From: Azospirillum humicireducens
GTDB taxonomy: Bacteria > Pseudomonadota > Alphaproteobacteria > Azospirillales > Azospirillaceae
NCBI RefSeq assembly: GCF_001639105.2
Contig: NZ_CP015285.1
Span: 1,294,501 to 1,358,500, forward strand
Direction of reading: 5' to 3'
Length of the DNA stretch: 64,000 nt
A program made the translations under genes and the position numbers. The notes under the pieces are model-generated. The model did not search any database. It was not told where the DNA came from and saw nothing but the letters and a program-made list of their open reading frames with translations. How positions within the stretch are numbered: position 1 is the first letter of the stretch; the number at the start of each line of letters is the position of its first letter. Positions 34,307 through 43,803 of the stretch are shown piece by piece.

Positions 34307-36055
34307 ATGACGATGCCCCTGGCGCAGGACAATGCAGGACGCTCCAACACAGCGATCAGCCCGGTCGTGAACCCGGCGGCCGGTCCGCTCGGACCGCGTC
34401 GGCCTCAGTCCAGCCGGGATCGTGACCGCTTCGTCGGCTTCGCCTTCGCCGCCGCCGATCTGCTGATCGAGACGGATGGGCAGGGCGGCATCCTGTTTTC
34501 CGCCGGTGCCCGCTGCCGCCTGACGAAGGGCGAGGTCGGCGGGCTGGTGGGCACCAATCTCATGGATGTGGTGGCTCCCGGCGACCGCAAATACGTTCAT
34601 GTCCTGTTCGAACGAATCCGGGAGAAGGCGCGGATCAAGCCATCGCGTGTATTGTTCCAGGCCTTCGATGGGCAGCAGTTTCCAGCGCTCCTGGGCGGCT
34701 GCCGTCTCGATTCCTGTCCGGGGTCGTTGTTCCTGACCATTCTGCTGACCGTTCCGCCGCGAACCGGCTCCGCCGGGTCCGCGGTGCAGGGCGAACTGCT
34801 CGACCAAACCGGTTTCGCCAACATCCTGGAAGAGCGGCTCCTCGCAGCCCGCGAAAGGGGGGTGGACCAGGGACTGACCCTGCTTCTGGTCGAAGGGTTG
34901 CAGGCCATGGTCGACGCCATGCCGGAGGGGGCCGCGGCCGAGGTGCGCGACGGCATCGACGCCTATCTGCGCGGCATCTCCGCCGATGGGGACAGCGCAG
35001 GCCAGTTGGGCGGCGACCGCTACGGCATCGTCCATGCCGCCGACATCGACGGGCAAGAGGTGCAGGGGCACATCGCGCAGATCGTCGAGGCGGCGGGCGG
35101 CGCCCTGCCCGGCGGCATCCGGTCCTGGACCCTGGACATGGCCGACGACCGGCTGGACCCCGCCGACGCCGCCCGCGCCCTGGTCTATACCGTGCAGGCC
35201 TTCGCCTCAGCCCAAGGCGGCGAATTCACCATCTCCAGCCTGGAGGACGGCGCCAACCGCCTGATGGCGGGAGCGGTGGAGCGGATCGGGCAATTGCGCG
35301 CCACCATCGACAATCGCGATTTCATCGTCGTCTACCAGCCCATCGTCGACATCGCCACCGGCGCCGTCCACCACCTGGAAGCACTAACCCGCGTGGAGGG
35401 ATCGAGCTCGCCGGCCGACTTCATCACCTTCGCCGAGGATGTCGGACTGATCTATGATTTCGATCTGCTGCTGACCCAGACGGTGCTCGACACGCTGAGG
35501 GAGTTCCGCAAGGAGCCCAAGCTGCCGGACGTCGCGATCAACCTGTCGGCCAAGACGCTGATGAGCCCGATCTTCCTCAAGCAGTTCCAGTCGGTCGTCG
35601 CCCCCTATGGCGATCTGGCGGCGAAACTGCTGATCGAGGTGACGGAAACGGTGGTCGTCACCGACATCGCCAAGCTGAACGAGGTGCTGCAGAAGCTGCG
35701 CGAGGTCGGGTTCCGCATTTGCCTGGACGATGTCGGAGCAGGATCGACGAGCTTCCAGTCGCTCTACGGCATCCAGGCCGACTATGCCAAGATCGATGGC
35801 AAGTTCGTCCGCGGCGCGGTCAACAGCCCGCGCGACATGGCGATGCTGCGCTCGATGGTGGATGTCTGCCGCCAACTGGGGTTGGAGCTGATCGGCGAGC
35901 AGGTGGAAGAGGCGGTCCATGCGAACCTGCTGACCGGCCTCGGCGTGTCGCTGGCACAAGGATTTCTGTTCAGCCGGCCATCGCGCGATTTTTCCTACTT
36001 CGCCAAGGACTGGTCCAAGGTACGCAGCGGCGGCAAGATATTGCTCAAGGGATGA
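34307..36055 (+). CDS. c-di-GMP phosphodiesterase (EAL domain) with degenerate GGDEF-like region
   Basis: The 582-residue protein has a PAS-like N-terminal region (about 40-150), a GGDEF-like middle with GGDRY at 235-239 in place of GGDEF, and an EAL domain (about 335-570). Catalytic residues appear complete: Glu358 (LEALTR), Asn412, Glu444, Asp474-Asp475, Lys495, Glu531, Glu534 and Gln551. It should therefore hydrolyse c-di-GMP while the GGDEF part is inactive. ATG at 34307 or 34313 may be used. No transmembrane segment is seen. The PilZ chemoreceptor in this window could be one target of the same second messenger. Confidence 0.9.
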   Translation: MTMPLAQDNAGRSNTAISPVVNPAAGPLGPRRPQSSRDRDRFVGFAFAAADLLIETDGQGGILFSAGARCRLTKGEVGGLVGTNLMDVVAPGDRKYVHVLFERIREKARIKPSRVLFQAFDGQQFPALLGGCRLDSCPGSLFLTILLTVPPRTGSAGSAVQGELLDQTGFANILEERLLAARERGVDQGLTLLLVEGLQAMVDAMPEGAAAEVRDGIDAYLRGISADGDSAGQLGGDRYGIVHAADIDGQEVQGHIAQIVEAAGGALPGGIRSWTLDMADDRLDPADAARALVYTVQAFASAQGGEFTISSLEDGANRLMAGAVERIGQLRATIDNRDFIVVYQPIVDIATGAVHHLEALTRVEGSSSPADFITFAEDVGLIYDFDLLLTQTVLDTLREFRKEPKLPDVAINLSAKTLMSPIFLKQFQSVVAPYGDLAAKLLIEVTETVVVTDIAKLNEVLQKLREVGFRICLDDVGAGSTSFQSLYGIQADYAKIDGKFVRGAVNSPRDMAMLRSMVDVCRQLGLELIGEQVEEAVHANLLTGLGVSLAQGFLFSRPSRDFSYFAKDWSKVRSGGKILLKG

Positions 36056-36129
36056 GGCCGGACCACGCCTGCACCCTGCCGCGCTTGGTTTCCCCCTTAC
36101 CTGGCGATCTCGACGCAGCCGGGCGCCCG

Positions 36130-36318
36130 ATGACCGCGGTGGCTCGCACGCACGAGCTCGCCTACCGCATCGAGGGGGGCGAGTCGGTCGGCTTTGCGAA
36201 TTCCTGGGCGAGCTGCGCAGCGAATGGATAGCTGGCGGGACAGGCGGGCGCCGTGTTCGACATCGAACGGAAGACGGGCACGGTCTTCACCCTGCGCTGG
36301 GCGCTGTCCCCGGCCTAG
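36130..36318 (+). pseudogene. Possible decayed 3' end of a histidine kinase
   Basis: One frame from ATG 36130 runs to TAG (36229-36231) and then stays open to a second TAG at 36316. The second part reads LAGQAGAVFDIERKTGTVFT followed by LRWALSPA. It resembles the closing strands of histidine-kinase ATPase domains (GTxFTLRW). The part before the first stop (SVGFANSWASCAANG) could be the damaged preceding helix. No intact gene is present; this may be a remnant, but chance is not excluded. Confidence 0.35.
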
Positions 36319-36334
36319 AGGCGGCGCCCCGCTC

Positions 36335-36556
36335 TCACGCCGGGAGCGGAACGCGGAAGCAGGCGCTGCCCTCGAGGGCGTCCATTCCCGGAATGCTGTG
36401 AACCTGATCGAGACGGCGGCGGGCGGCGTCCAACAGTTCCCGGTTGCGAGCACGCACATCGCTGCCGGCATGGCCATCGCGCAGCCGCATGCGGCGCAGC
36501 AGATCCTCCGCCTGATCCAACGATTCCATGATGCTCAATGCGGTATTGGAGTCCAT
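36335..36556 (-). CDS. Small helical protein of unknown function
   Basis: The 73-residue product begins MDSNTALSIMESLDQAEDLL and is mostly helical with many Arg and Asp residues, ending in a short hydrophobic FRVPLPA. GAGGG lies six bases before ATG at 36556, which I prefer over an ATG 18 codons upstream. I recognise no family. The stop lies next to the remnant at 36130-36318. Confidence 0.6.
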   Translation of the reverse strand: MDSNTALSIMESLDQAEDLLRRMRLRDGHAGSDVRARNRELLDAARRRLDQVHSIPGMDALEGSACFRVPLPA

Positions 36557-36702
36557 CGTCGCCCTCTTTTTCTCTGCACCCATTTTGACATTCGCGGTGC
36601 GGTCCATCACATGCCGGCAACATTAATCACCGCAACTCGCGGTCAGGTAGAGGATATTTGGTCGCACATCGTCAAAATCGTGTGGCTTTTTATTTGTTAT
36701 TT

Positions 36703-37419
36703 TCATTTGGTTGAATCGCTTTTCTTCAGCCAATCCGTCTGAATGCGGATCACCTTCTCGGTGGCGGAAAATGCCTGACGGCGGGTAAGAACCAAAATGA
36801 CGCCACTGCTGGCCGCGATCAGGGGAATCGGTCCGATGATCCAGGCGAGCGCCGCCAGCGCGAAATAGTAGGAGCGCATGCCGCCGTTCAGCGCGGTGAT
36901 GGCGAGAGTCAACGCCTCGCCAATGGTCTCGGCAATGACCTTGCGGTCCTCGGGGCGTACCGGCGGCATGGGCGCCGAGCCGATCAAAGCACAGCAGTAG
37001 TTATACTGGCGCAGTGCCCAGGTGAACTTGAAGAAGCCGAAGGTGAAGATCACCACCATCAGCAGCATCTTGATCTCGAACAGCTGGTGCGAGGTCTTTA
37101 CCGTGAAGGACAGGTTCGACACCAGTTCCTGCGCCCGCTCCGCCGCGCCGAAGGAACCGATCAGGCCGGCCAGCACCAGCATGTTGGTGGAGGCGAAGAA
37201 GGTGCAGCTGTGCATGGTGTGGCCGACCAGCTGCGAATCCATGATGCGGTTCTCGCGTTCCAGCATCCGGTCGATCCAGTATCGGCGTACGATCTTCAGA
37301 TGCTGGTTGACCATATTGCGGCCGGACAGCAGATGGTCCTGGATGACGGTGAAGCCGACCCAGGAACCGACGAACCAGACGAAGGCGATGATGTCGAGGG
37401 TGGTGGCATCGGGCGGCAT
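36703..37419 (-). CDS. DUF599 family membrane protein
   Basis: The 238-residue protein has four hydrophobic helices (about residues 7-27, 68-90, 108-130 and 182-215) and family motifs GFTVIQDHLLSGRNMVNQHL and ALNGGMRSYYFALAALAWII. DUF599 has no known function. ATG at 37419 gives the usual family start; an upstream GTG at 37455 in the same frame would add 12 residues. The DNA beyond its 3' end (36557-36702) is AT-rich and may hold the promoter of the small gene at 36556. Confidence 0.85.
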   Translation of the reverse strand: MPPDATTLDIIAFVWFVGSWVGFTVIQDHLLSGRNMVNQHLKIVRRYWIDRMLERENRIMDSQLVGHTMHSCTFFASTNMLVLAGLIGSFGAAERAQELVSNLSFTVKTSHQLFEIKMLLMVVIFTFGFFKFTWALRQYNYCCALIGSAPMPPVRPEDRKVIAETIGEALTLAITALNGGMRSYYFALAALAWIIGPIPLIAASSGVILVLTRRQAFSATEKVIRIQTDWLKKSDSTK

Positions 37420-37515
37420 GATGGGTAATCGCGTCAGGTGGCGGCAAGCCCGCACCGTTTACGCCCGCCGCACGCGGGTGTCCATTGGCGGATGCCGGGA
37501 CTGAGGCTGTCCGCA

Positions 37516-37731
37516 TCATCCTTCCGCCGGTCCGCGGCCCTGTACCGCCTTCAGCACATGGACGCGGATGGCGCTGGACAGGTTGCCGGTGCGCGTCTGG
37601 TCGATCTCCTCGATCAGGGCGTTCACGGACAGGCCACGCCCTTGGGCCACCGTTTTCAGGGCATCCCAGAACTCTTCTTCAAGGGAAACGCTGGTGGGGT
37701 GGCCGGCAATCAGGACCGAACGCTTCTTCAT
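37516..37731 (-). CDS. Ribbon-helix-helix domain protein
   Basis: The 71-residue protein is a ribbon-helix-helix DNA-binding domain. It has a beta strand (RSVLIAGHPTSVSLEEEF) and two helices (WDALKTVAQGRGLSVNALIE, EIDQTRTGNLSSAIRVHVLK). Such proteins commonly lie beside fumC in alphaproteobacteria, but their target is unknown. It begins at ATG 37731 (or GTG 37737) 87 bases after fumC, on the same strand, and probably shares its transcript. Confidence 0.85.
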   Translation of the reverse strand: MKKRSVLIAGHPTSVSLEEEFWDALKTVAQGRGLSVNALIEEIDQTRTGNLSSAIRVHVLKAVQGRGPAEG

Positions 37732-37818
37732 GGTCACGCACGCATCGGTTTGCAGGATGGGGGTGGTCAGAGGAAGGCCGGATCGGCCGGGATGGACACC
37801 CCCACCCTAACCCCAAGC

Positions 37819-39210
37819 TTAGCCGGGACCAACCATCCGTTCGGGGCGAACCCATTGATCGAATTGCTCATCCGTCAGGAGTCCGAGTTCCCGCCCGGCC
37901 TCCTTTAGGCTTGTCCCTTCCTTGTGGGCCTTCTTGGCGATCTTCGCTGCATTGTCATAGCCGATATGCGGGTTCAGCGCCGTCACCAGCATCAGGCTGT
38001 CGGACACCAGCCGGGCGATGCGGTCGCGGTTGGCTTCGATGCCCACGACGCAATTGTCGGTGAAGCTCATCGCCGCGTCGGTCAGCAGGCGGATGGATTG
38101 CAGCACGTTGTAGGCGATGACCGGCTTGAACACGTTCAATTCGAAATGGCCGGTGGCGCCGGCCACGGTGACGGTGGTGTGGTTGCCCATCACCTGGGCA
38201 CAGACCATGGTCATCGCCTCCGACTGTGTCGGGTTGACCTTGCCGGGCATGATGGAGGAGCCGGGCTCGTTCTCCGGCAGCGACAGCTCGCCGATGCCCG
38301 ACCTTGGACCGGAGCCCAGAAGCCGGATGTCGTTGGCGATCTTCATCAGCGACACCGCCAGCGTGTTGAGATGGCCGTGGACATCGACCAGCGAGTCATG
38401 GGTCGCCAGCGCCTCGAACTTGTTTTCCGCCGTGACGAAGGGAAGGCCGGTGAAGGCCGCCACCTCCTCGGCGAAGGCTTCGGCGAAGCCCGGCTTTGCG
38501 TTCAGCCCGGTGCCGACCGCCGTGCCGCCCTGGGCCAGCCGGTAGAGCTGCGGCAGCGCTCCCTTCACCCGGCCGATGCCGTAGGACACCTGCGCCGCAT
38601 AGCCGGAGAATTCCTGCCCCAGCGTCAGCGGCGTCGCGTCCTGCAGATGGGTGCGGCCGATCTTGACGATGTCCCGGAAGGCGTCGGCCTTGGCGTCCAG
38701 TGCGGTGCGCAGATGCTCCAGCGCCGGGATCAGGCTGCGGACGATCTCGTCGGCCGCCGCGATGTGCATGGCGGTGGGGAAGCTGTCGTTCGACGACTGT
38801 CCCATGTTGACATGGTCGTTGGGGTGGATCGGCGTCTTCGACCCCATGGTGCCGCCAAGCTGCTCGATGGCCCGGTTGGCGATCACCTCGTTGGCATTCA
38901 TGTTGGTCTGGGTGCCGGAGCCGGTCTGCCAGACCACAAGCGGGAAGTGATCGGCCAGCCGGCCGTCGACCACCTCGTCCGCCGCGGCCATGATGGCCGC
39001 GCCGAGCTTCGGGTCGAGAACGCCCAGCTTCATGTTGGCCGCCGCCGCGGCGCGCTTCTGGATCCCCAGTGCACGAACCAGAGGGGCTGGCATGCGCTCC
39101 CCGCCGATGCGGAAATTCTGCAGGGAGCGCTGGGTCTGCGCGCCCCAGTAACGGTCGGCCGGAACTTCGATTGGGCCGAAGCTGTCGGTTTCGGTGCGGA
39201 CGCCACTCAT
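37819..39210 (-). CDS. fumC: Class II fumarate hydratase
   Basis: FumC interconverts fumarate and malate in the TCA cycle without an iron-sulfur cluster. The 463-residue product has [14 protein letters not shown], the TxHLQDA segment [16 protein letters not shown], and the fumarase/aspartase signature [13 protein letters not shown]. The length is typical. ATG at 39210 is preceded by AAAGG. It is divergent from a small unknown gene at 39470. Confidence 0.97.
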   Translation of the reverse strand: MSGVRTETDSFGPIEVPADRYWGAQTQRSLQNFRIGGERMPAPLVRALGIQKRAAAAANMKLGVLDPKLGAAIMAAADEVVDGRLADHFPLVVWQTGSGTQTNMNANEVIANRAIEQLGGTMGSKTPIHPNDHVNMGQSSNDSFPTAMHIAAADEIVRSLIPALEHLRTALDAKADAFRDIVKIGRTHLQDATPLTLGQEFSGYAAQVSYGIGRVKGALPQLYRLAQGGTAVGTGLNAKPGFAEAFAEEVAAFTGLPFVTAENKFEALATHDSLVDVHGHLNTLAVSLMKIANDIRLLGSGPRSGIGELSLPENEPGSSIMPGKVNPTQSEAMTMVCAQVMGNHTTVTVAGATGHFELNVFKPVIAYNVLQSIRLLTDAAMSFTDNCVVGIEANRDRIARLVSDSLMLVTALNPHIGYDNAAKIAKKAHKEGTSLKEAGRELGLLTDEQFDQWVRPERMVGPG

Positions 39211-39469
39211 GGCTGAACCTTTCCTGATCGCCGCTTTTGGTCACGGGTGGGGCGGGTTGCAATCGCCGCCGCCCCGCCTGATCTTTGGGGTGACGGCCCC
39301 GGCGGCAAGGGACGCCAAGGGCATAGCAAGCATGAGCGGGAGCGACTCGGTGAAAATCCTCACTCTTTCGTCGAATTTGTTCTTGTTGTGTTCGATTTTC
39401 TTCCGTACGCTTTCCCGGTGAACCGATGGGCCGGCGTTAAGCGGGCCGCCAAAGCGAATGGGGGACGGA

Positions 39470-39718
39470 ATGGACGATCATGCACCGGACCATGTCCGCG
39501 CGTTCATTGCCCGGACACGCGTTGCGGAAATGAAGAGCCGCGGCTGGCGCGTTCTCGGCCCGGTGGAGGAGGGCTCCATGCTGATGGAAGGCCCGATGCT
39601 CGCCAGCCGCCCGACGGTGTTCCAGGTGCCCATCGGCGGCTTGTTCGACGACCTTGTCGCCCGCGCGTTGGAGCGCGCCGACGCCCGCGACCGGATGGAT
39701 GCCCGCCGCGCCGCCTGA
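39470..39718 (+). CDS. Small hypothetical protein
   Basis: The 82-residue product (MDDHAPDHVRAFIARTRVAE and on) is preceded by GGGGGACGGA, which supports ATG at 39470 over the in-frame ATG at 39458. It has a compact middle (GWRVLGPVEEGSMLMEGPML) and a C-terminal charged helix. Codon use resembles the neighbours, so it is probably real. I recognise no family. Confidence 0.6.
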   Translation: MDDHAPDHVRAFIARTRVAEMKSRGWRVLGPVEEGSMLMEGPMLASRPTVFQVPIGGLFDDLVARALERADARDRMDARRAA

Positions 39719-40225
39719 CGTCAGCGTCACAACCCAATCATGCCTCCACTGAAGACAGGAGCCTGCCTGCCCATCGATCGGGCTGCGAATTGCCTTTTTC
39801 CGCAGTCTTGATGATGGCGCAGCGAGTTCGGCCATACCGCAGGCATGACCTGCCTGTACCGGCTTGTACCACAGAAGCATAGGCATTCTCAGGGGGGCGC
39901 CTATCCAATGGGTTGCAGAGAATGCACCCTTTGATAGTCCATCCCCCTTATTCCCAGACCGCTCTGCGAAACCGGACATTGCGTTGCGTGTTGTTCATGG
40001 AACACCAGACGCGACGGGGGGCATCGGACAGGGATCGAAAGCGGCAGGAATTGGGTGTTCCATCCAGCCCAGTGAGGTACTCCTTTGGAGTGGTCATAGC
40101 ACCCTTGCCAAAGATCGGAAGTACCACCGAAGATACGACCTGCTGCATAGTCCTGTTAGTAAGTCCTTAACCGGCTCGATGGCTTGATAAACCCATCGGG
40201 AACGCTCAGGCCAAGGGAGATTTAC
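39719..40225. other. Intergenic region without a recognisable gene
   Basis: These 507 bases are less GC-rich than their neighbours and contain no credible reading frame. Features seen are a perfect 10-bp inverted repeat (ATGGAACACC at 39997-40006, GGTGTTCCAT at 40054-40063) and small hairpins near 39842 (GCAGG/CCTGC) and 40078 (ACTCC/GGAGT). It could hold a small RNA or the control region of the 71-residue gene downstream. Confidence 0.5.
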
Positions 40226-40441
40226 ATGATCAGCGCCGTCAACTCGAAGAAGATCAACGCATCATCCGCGGTTCATATTGCGCTTCTCGACCAGTTCATT
40301 CGGTTGACCCAAGACACCATCGTGGAACAGGACGATACCTTCGTCCGCGACAGCCTGGTTGATCTTCTGTCCAGCCTGCGCAACGAACGCGCAGACTATG
40401 CCGAGATCATCGGCGTGTCCGCGTTGAACCGCGCCGTCTGA
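40226..40441 (+). CDS. Small helical protein of unknown function
   Basis: The 71-residue protein starts MISAVNSKKINASSAVHIAL with AAGGGAGA five bases upstream of ATG, a strong ribosome binding site. It is predicted to be all helical (LDQFIRLTQDTIVEQDDTFV, DSLVDLLSSLRNERADYAEI). It has no cysteines and no membrane segment. I do not recognise a family. The long AT-richer leader suggests it is regulated. Confidence 0.65.
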   Translation: MISAVNSKKINASSAVHIALLDQFIRLTQDTIVEQDDTFVRDSLVDLLSSLRNERADYAEIIGVSALNRAV

Positions 40442-40477
40442 TCCCGGTCATTTCGGACGCCCCTCCGGTTTGAACGG

Positions 40478-40972
40478 TCAGGCCCCGGTGTTCCCTTCCG
40501 CCGCCAACGCCGACAGCGCGTCGCCGGTCAGCCGGTAGGGAAGCCATTCCTCCATCTGACGGAAGCCCACCCGGTCGTAGAATGCGCGAGCCGGGTTCCA
40601 GTCCAGGACACTCAGATCCACACGGCGGCACCCCCGCTCAACCGCAAGCTGAGCCACCGCTGCCAACAGCTTGCGGCCGACGCCATAGCGGCGGGCATCC
40701 GGCGCGACGTAGAGATCCTCGACATACAGGCCGGGGCGCCCTTCCCAGGTGGAGAAATTGCGGAAGGTCAGGACGAATCCGACCGGCGAGCCGTCCAGTT
40801 CGGCGATCAGCGCCTCGAACACCGGATGCTCTCCCCAGCCGTCACGGCGGAAATCCTCCTCAGTGGCCTTGACCGCATCGGGCTCGTTCTCGAATTCGGC
40901 CAGTTCGCGGACGAAACGCAGGATGGTGGCGCAATCGGCCTCGACGGCGGGGCGGATGGTGACGGTCGGCAT
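40478..40972 (-). CDS. GNAT family N-acetyltransferase
   Basis: The 164-residue protein has the GNAT fold: VTIRPAVEADCATILRFVRE at the start, GFVLTFRNFSTWEGRPGLYV, then EDLYVAPDARRYGVGRKLLA where RYGVGRKLL binds acetyl-CoA, and WNPARAFYDRVGFRQMEEW. It resembles the diamine or spermidine acetyltransferase subgroup, but the substrate is unproven. Confidence 0.9.
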   Translation of the reverse strand: MPTVTIRPAVEADCATILRFVRELAEFENEPDAVKATEEDFRRDGWGEHPVFEALIAELDGSPVGFVLTFRNFSTWEGRPGLYVEDLYVAPDARRYGVGRKLLAAVAQLAVERGCRRVDLSVLDWNPARAFYDRVGFRQMEEWLPYRLTGDALSALAAEGNTGA

Positions 40973-41089
40973 CGGCGGCGGGGTCTCCGGTTGGGACGAT
41001 CGATGAAAACGAAAGGGAGCGGACCATAGCCCGCCCCCCGTTTTTCCGCATCCCCGTGACTGCAGTGCCGGTCTGTGCGTCCCGTCAGG

Positions 41090-42157
41090 TCAGTCGTCGC
41101 CACCGCCCTTCAGGTCCAGGATGCTGCGCAGTTCCTGCACACGCCGCTCGGCGCTGTGTTCGGACAGCACCCGCTTGCGCGCCCGCCGGCCCAGGTCGGT
41201 CAGGTGATTGCGCGGCAGCATCATCGCGGTGGTCACATCATCGGTTTGCGCCGCGACCAGGATCTCCCGGCCGGGCTCGAAGAAGCTGTCCAGCCCTTCC
41301 CAGTGGTCGGCGACGATGGCGGCACCGCAGGCGGCGGCCAGGAACAGCCGGTTGGACGGGCACCAACCGATCTTGCGTTCGTCGTCGCGCGCCAGCGTCA
41401 GCGCCAGACTGGCGGAGGCCAGAACATCGGCATGCTCCGCCGGGGCGAGATCCGGAAAGGTCAGGATGTTGGAAGCGCGCGGAACCCCGTCCGGCAGGTC
41501 GGTGCCGACCAGCACGAAGCGCCGCCGGGTCAGCCGCTGCGCCGGATCGATGAAGAAGCGGCCCACCCCCTCACGGATGCCTTCTGAGCCGGCAACGATG
41601 CAACAGAGGTCGCCCAGATACTCCCGCCTGAAGGCGCCGGGCTTGTCCGACTCCGGCACGATCCAGGGATAGAGCGGCGCCACCGCCTCCGCCCCTGCCT
41701 TGGCCCGGTAACGCTCCAGCGCCGGCCCGCCGCAGGAGGCGAGCACCATGTCGAAGCCGCCCAGCCCATCGGCCGGCAGATGGTCCACCGCCTCCCCCGC
41801 CTCCAACGCGGTGAGGCTTACCGGCGCCTCCGGATCGTAGAGCACGCGGCGCACGGCCTTCGAGTTGCGGGCAAGATTGGCGGCGGCGCGGGCATCCGGG
41901 CCGTGCGCCACAACCAGCGTCACGCCGGCATCGTCGGCCTGGGCCGCCGCATTCACCGCCACTGCATCCCAATCGGCGTAGGAAATCACCTCGCCTCCGG
42001 GAATGGTCCAGGGCGCAGCCGCGTCGGGACCGGCGCGTTCGACCGCAACCACGCGATGGCCGCGGATCGCCAGCGCCTGGATCAGCGCCCGCCAGCGCAC
42101 CATGTTGCCGCCATCGTGGCGATACCCGTTGGTCAAGCCGAAGATCACGATTTTCAT
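41090..42157 (-). CDS. Glycosyltransferase, CgeB-like
   Basis: The 355-residue protein begins MKIVIFGLTNGYRHDGGNMV and has a two-lobe GT-B outline with the C-terminal Glyco_trans_1_2 (CgeB-type) domain: ASNILTFPDLAPAEHADVLA, KIGWCPSNRLFLAAACGAAI and WEGLDSFFEPGREILVA. Donor and acceptor are unknown. It stands alone, with no polysaccharide operon around it. Confidence 0.8.
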   Translation of the reverse strand: MKIVIFGLTNGYRHDGGNMVRWRALIQALAIRGHRVVAVERAGPDAAAPWTIPGGEVISYADWDAVAVNAAAQADDAGVTLVVAHGPDARAAANLARNSKAVRRVLYDPEAPVSLTALEAGEAVDHLPADGLGGFDMVLASCGGPALERYRAKAGAEAVAPLYPWIVPESDKPGAFRREYLGDLCCIVAGSEGIREGVGRFFIDPAQRLTRRRFVLVGTDLPDGVPRASNILTFPDLAPAEHADVLASASLALTLARDDERKIGWCPSNRLFLAAACGAAIVADHWEGLDSFFEPGREILVAAQTDDVTTAMMLPRNHLTDLGRRARKRVLSEHSAERRVQELRSILDLKGGGDD

Positions 42158-42497
42158 GGCGTCGGCACCTTTGGCGTTCCGTGGCAGAAGGCGGCCCCTT
42201 CATCGAAGCGGCAGCTGGTCAACGCGGTCGATCGAGGCGGGTTCCGGCCTGGGCTCCGGCTCCTGTTTCCCAGCGGGAAAGCGGCCCCGAAGGACGAAGA
42301 CCCGCCGGACGATGGCCGCGAAGTTGTGAGTACGAAAGGAGATATGGACCGCGCCACTCCCCATGCAAGCGCACCTGGGGCCACCAGCAATGCAATGCGC
42401 GGCATCGGCACCGGTGACGGCGAATTGGCGGTTGAGCGGCGGGTCCGGGCGTCCTAGGGTCACGCTCCGCCTTTCCCTTCCGATCACGGTCGAGCGC
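42158..42497. other. Divergent intergenic region with no gene seen
   Basis: About 340 bases separate the glycosyltransferase and transglycosylase genes. Open frames cross it on both strands, but none has family resemblance or a ribosome binding site. I found no strong promoter, palindrome or repeat. Confidence 0.45.
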
Positions 42498-43784
42498 ATG
42501 CGACTTCCGTTCCGTCATCCCGCCCGCCTCCTTCTCGCCACCCTGCTGATGGCCGGCTGCCAAAGCACAGGCGTCACCGCCCCCGTGGCAGGCGGCGCGA
42601 GCGCCACCTCCGGCGCCGCGGCACCGTCCGCCGCCCAATCGCAGGCCGCCGTCCGGCAGTCCGTTCCCTTCCCCGAATGGCTGGCGGCACTGCGTGCCGA
42701 AGCACTGTCCCAGGGCATCCGTCCGCAGACCTTCGACCGCGCCTTCCAGCGTGTGAAGCTGTCCGACCGCGTCGTTGAACTCGATTCGTCCCAGCCCGAG
42801 TTCACCCGGCAAGTGTGGCAGTATTTGGACAGCGCCGTGAACGAAAAGCGCGTCCAGGACGGCCGGCGCAAGCTGCAGGAGCAAGCGGCGTTGCTGTCCC
42901 GCATCACCCGCCGCACCGGCGTTCCGGGAGAGATCCTGGTCGCCTTCTGGGGGGTGGAGTCCGACTTCGGCAAATCGACCGGCAACTTCCCGGTCATCGA
43001 CGCGCTGACGACGCTGGCTTTCGAGGGCCGCCGCGCCGCCTATTTCCGCTCGGAACTGCTGGCGGCGCTGCGCATTCTCGATTCGGGCGACATCGCGCCG
43101 GAGCGCATGACCGGCTCCTGGGCCGGAGCCATGGGCCAGACCCAGTTCATGCCGACGGTCTTCCTGCGCAACGCGGTGGACGAGGACGGCGACGGCCACC
43201 GTGACATCTGGGGCAGCATGCCGGACGTGCTGGCCTCCACCGCCAAGTTCGTTCTCGCCAACGGTTGGAAGCAGGGCGAGCCCTGGGGCCAGGAGGTCCG
43301 GCTTCCGGATGGATTCCCCTACGACCAGGCGGAGTTGAGCATCACCAAGCCGCTGTCGGAATGGCGCCGGCTGGGTGTGCATCCGCTGGATGGCGGCGAC
43401 CTTGCCGGCGACGCCCCGGCGGCGATCCTGGTGCTTGCCGGCCATCGCGGTCCGGCTTTCCTGGTGCGCGACAATTTCCGCGCGATCATGCGCTACAATC
43501 CGTCCACCAGCTACTCGCTGGCCGTCGCCCTGCTGGCGGACCGCATGACCGGCAAGCCGGGCGTCCAGGGCGGCTGGCCGCGCGAAGAACAGGCGTTGAG
43601 CCGCGACGAGCGCATCGACCTGCAGCAGCGTCTGGCGTCGTTGGGCATGGAGCCGGGGGCGGCAGACGGCATTGTCGGCGCGAACACGCGCAACGCGGTG
43701 CGCCGCTTCCAGGCGTCTATCGGGGAAATTCCCGACGGCTTCGCCACCAAGGCATTGTTGGAGCGGTTGCGGCAGCGGTCTTGA
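42498..43784 (+). CDS. Lytic murein transglycosylase (MltB type) with peptidoglycan-binding domain
   Basis: The 428-residue lipoprotein (lipobox LMAGC, Cys near 17) cleaves peptidoglycan glycan strands. The MltB-type catalytic domain has GVPGEILVAFWGVESDFGKS, with the catalytic Glu in VESDFG, followed by GSWAGAMGQTQFMPT and NPSTSYSLAVALLADRM. Residues about 360-428 form a PG_binding_1 domain (LQQRLASLGMEPGAADGIVG). This is the TIGR02283 arrangement. A poor ribosome binding site precedes ATG, but the lipobox position supports the start. Confidence 0.93.
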   Translation: MRLPFRHPARLLLATLLMAGCQSTGVTAPVAGGASATSGAAAPSAAQSQAAVRQSVPFPEWLAALRAEALSQGIRPQTFDRAFQRVKLSDRVVELDSSQPEFTRQVWQYLDSAVNEKRVQDGRRKLQEQAALLSRITRRTGVPGEILVAFWGVESDFGKSTGNFPVIDALTTLAFEGRRAAYFRSELLAALRILDSGDIAPERMTGSWAGAMGQTQFMPTVFLRNAVDEDGDGHRDIWGSMPDVLASTAKFVLANGWKQGEPWGQEVRLPDGFPYDQAELSITKPLSEWRRLGVHPLDGGDLAGDAPAAILVLAGHRGPAFLVRDNFRAIMRYNPSTSYSLAVALLADRMTGKPGVQGGWPREEQALSRDERIDLQQRLASLGMEPGAADGIVGANTRNAVRRFQASIGEIPDGFATKALLERLRQRS

Positions 43785-43803
43785 GCGGTCAATCCCCGCG
43801 CCT

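Noticed and set aside
39864..40187. 107-codon frame in the gene-free region before 40226
   Set aside because: Composition is unlike local coding DNA, there is no ribosome binding site, and overlapping frames are equally open.
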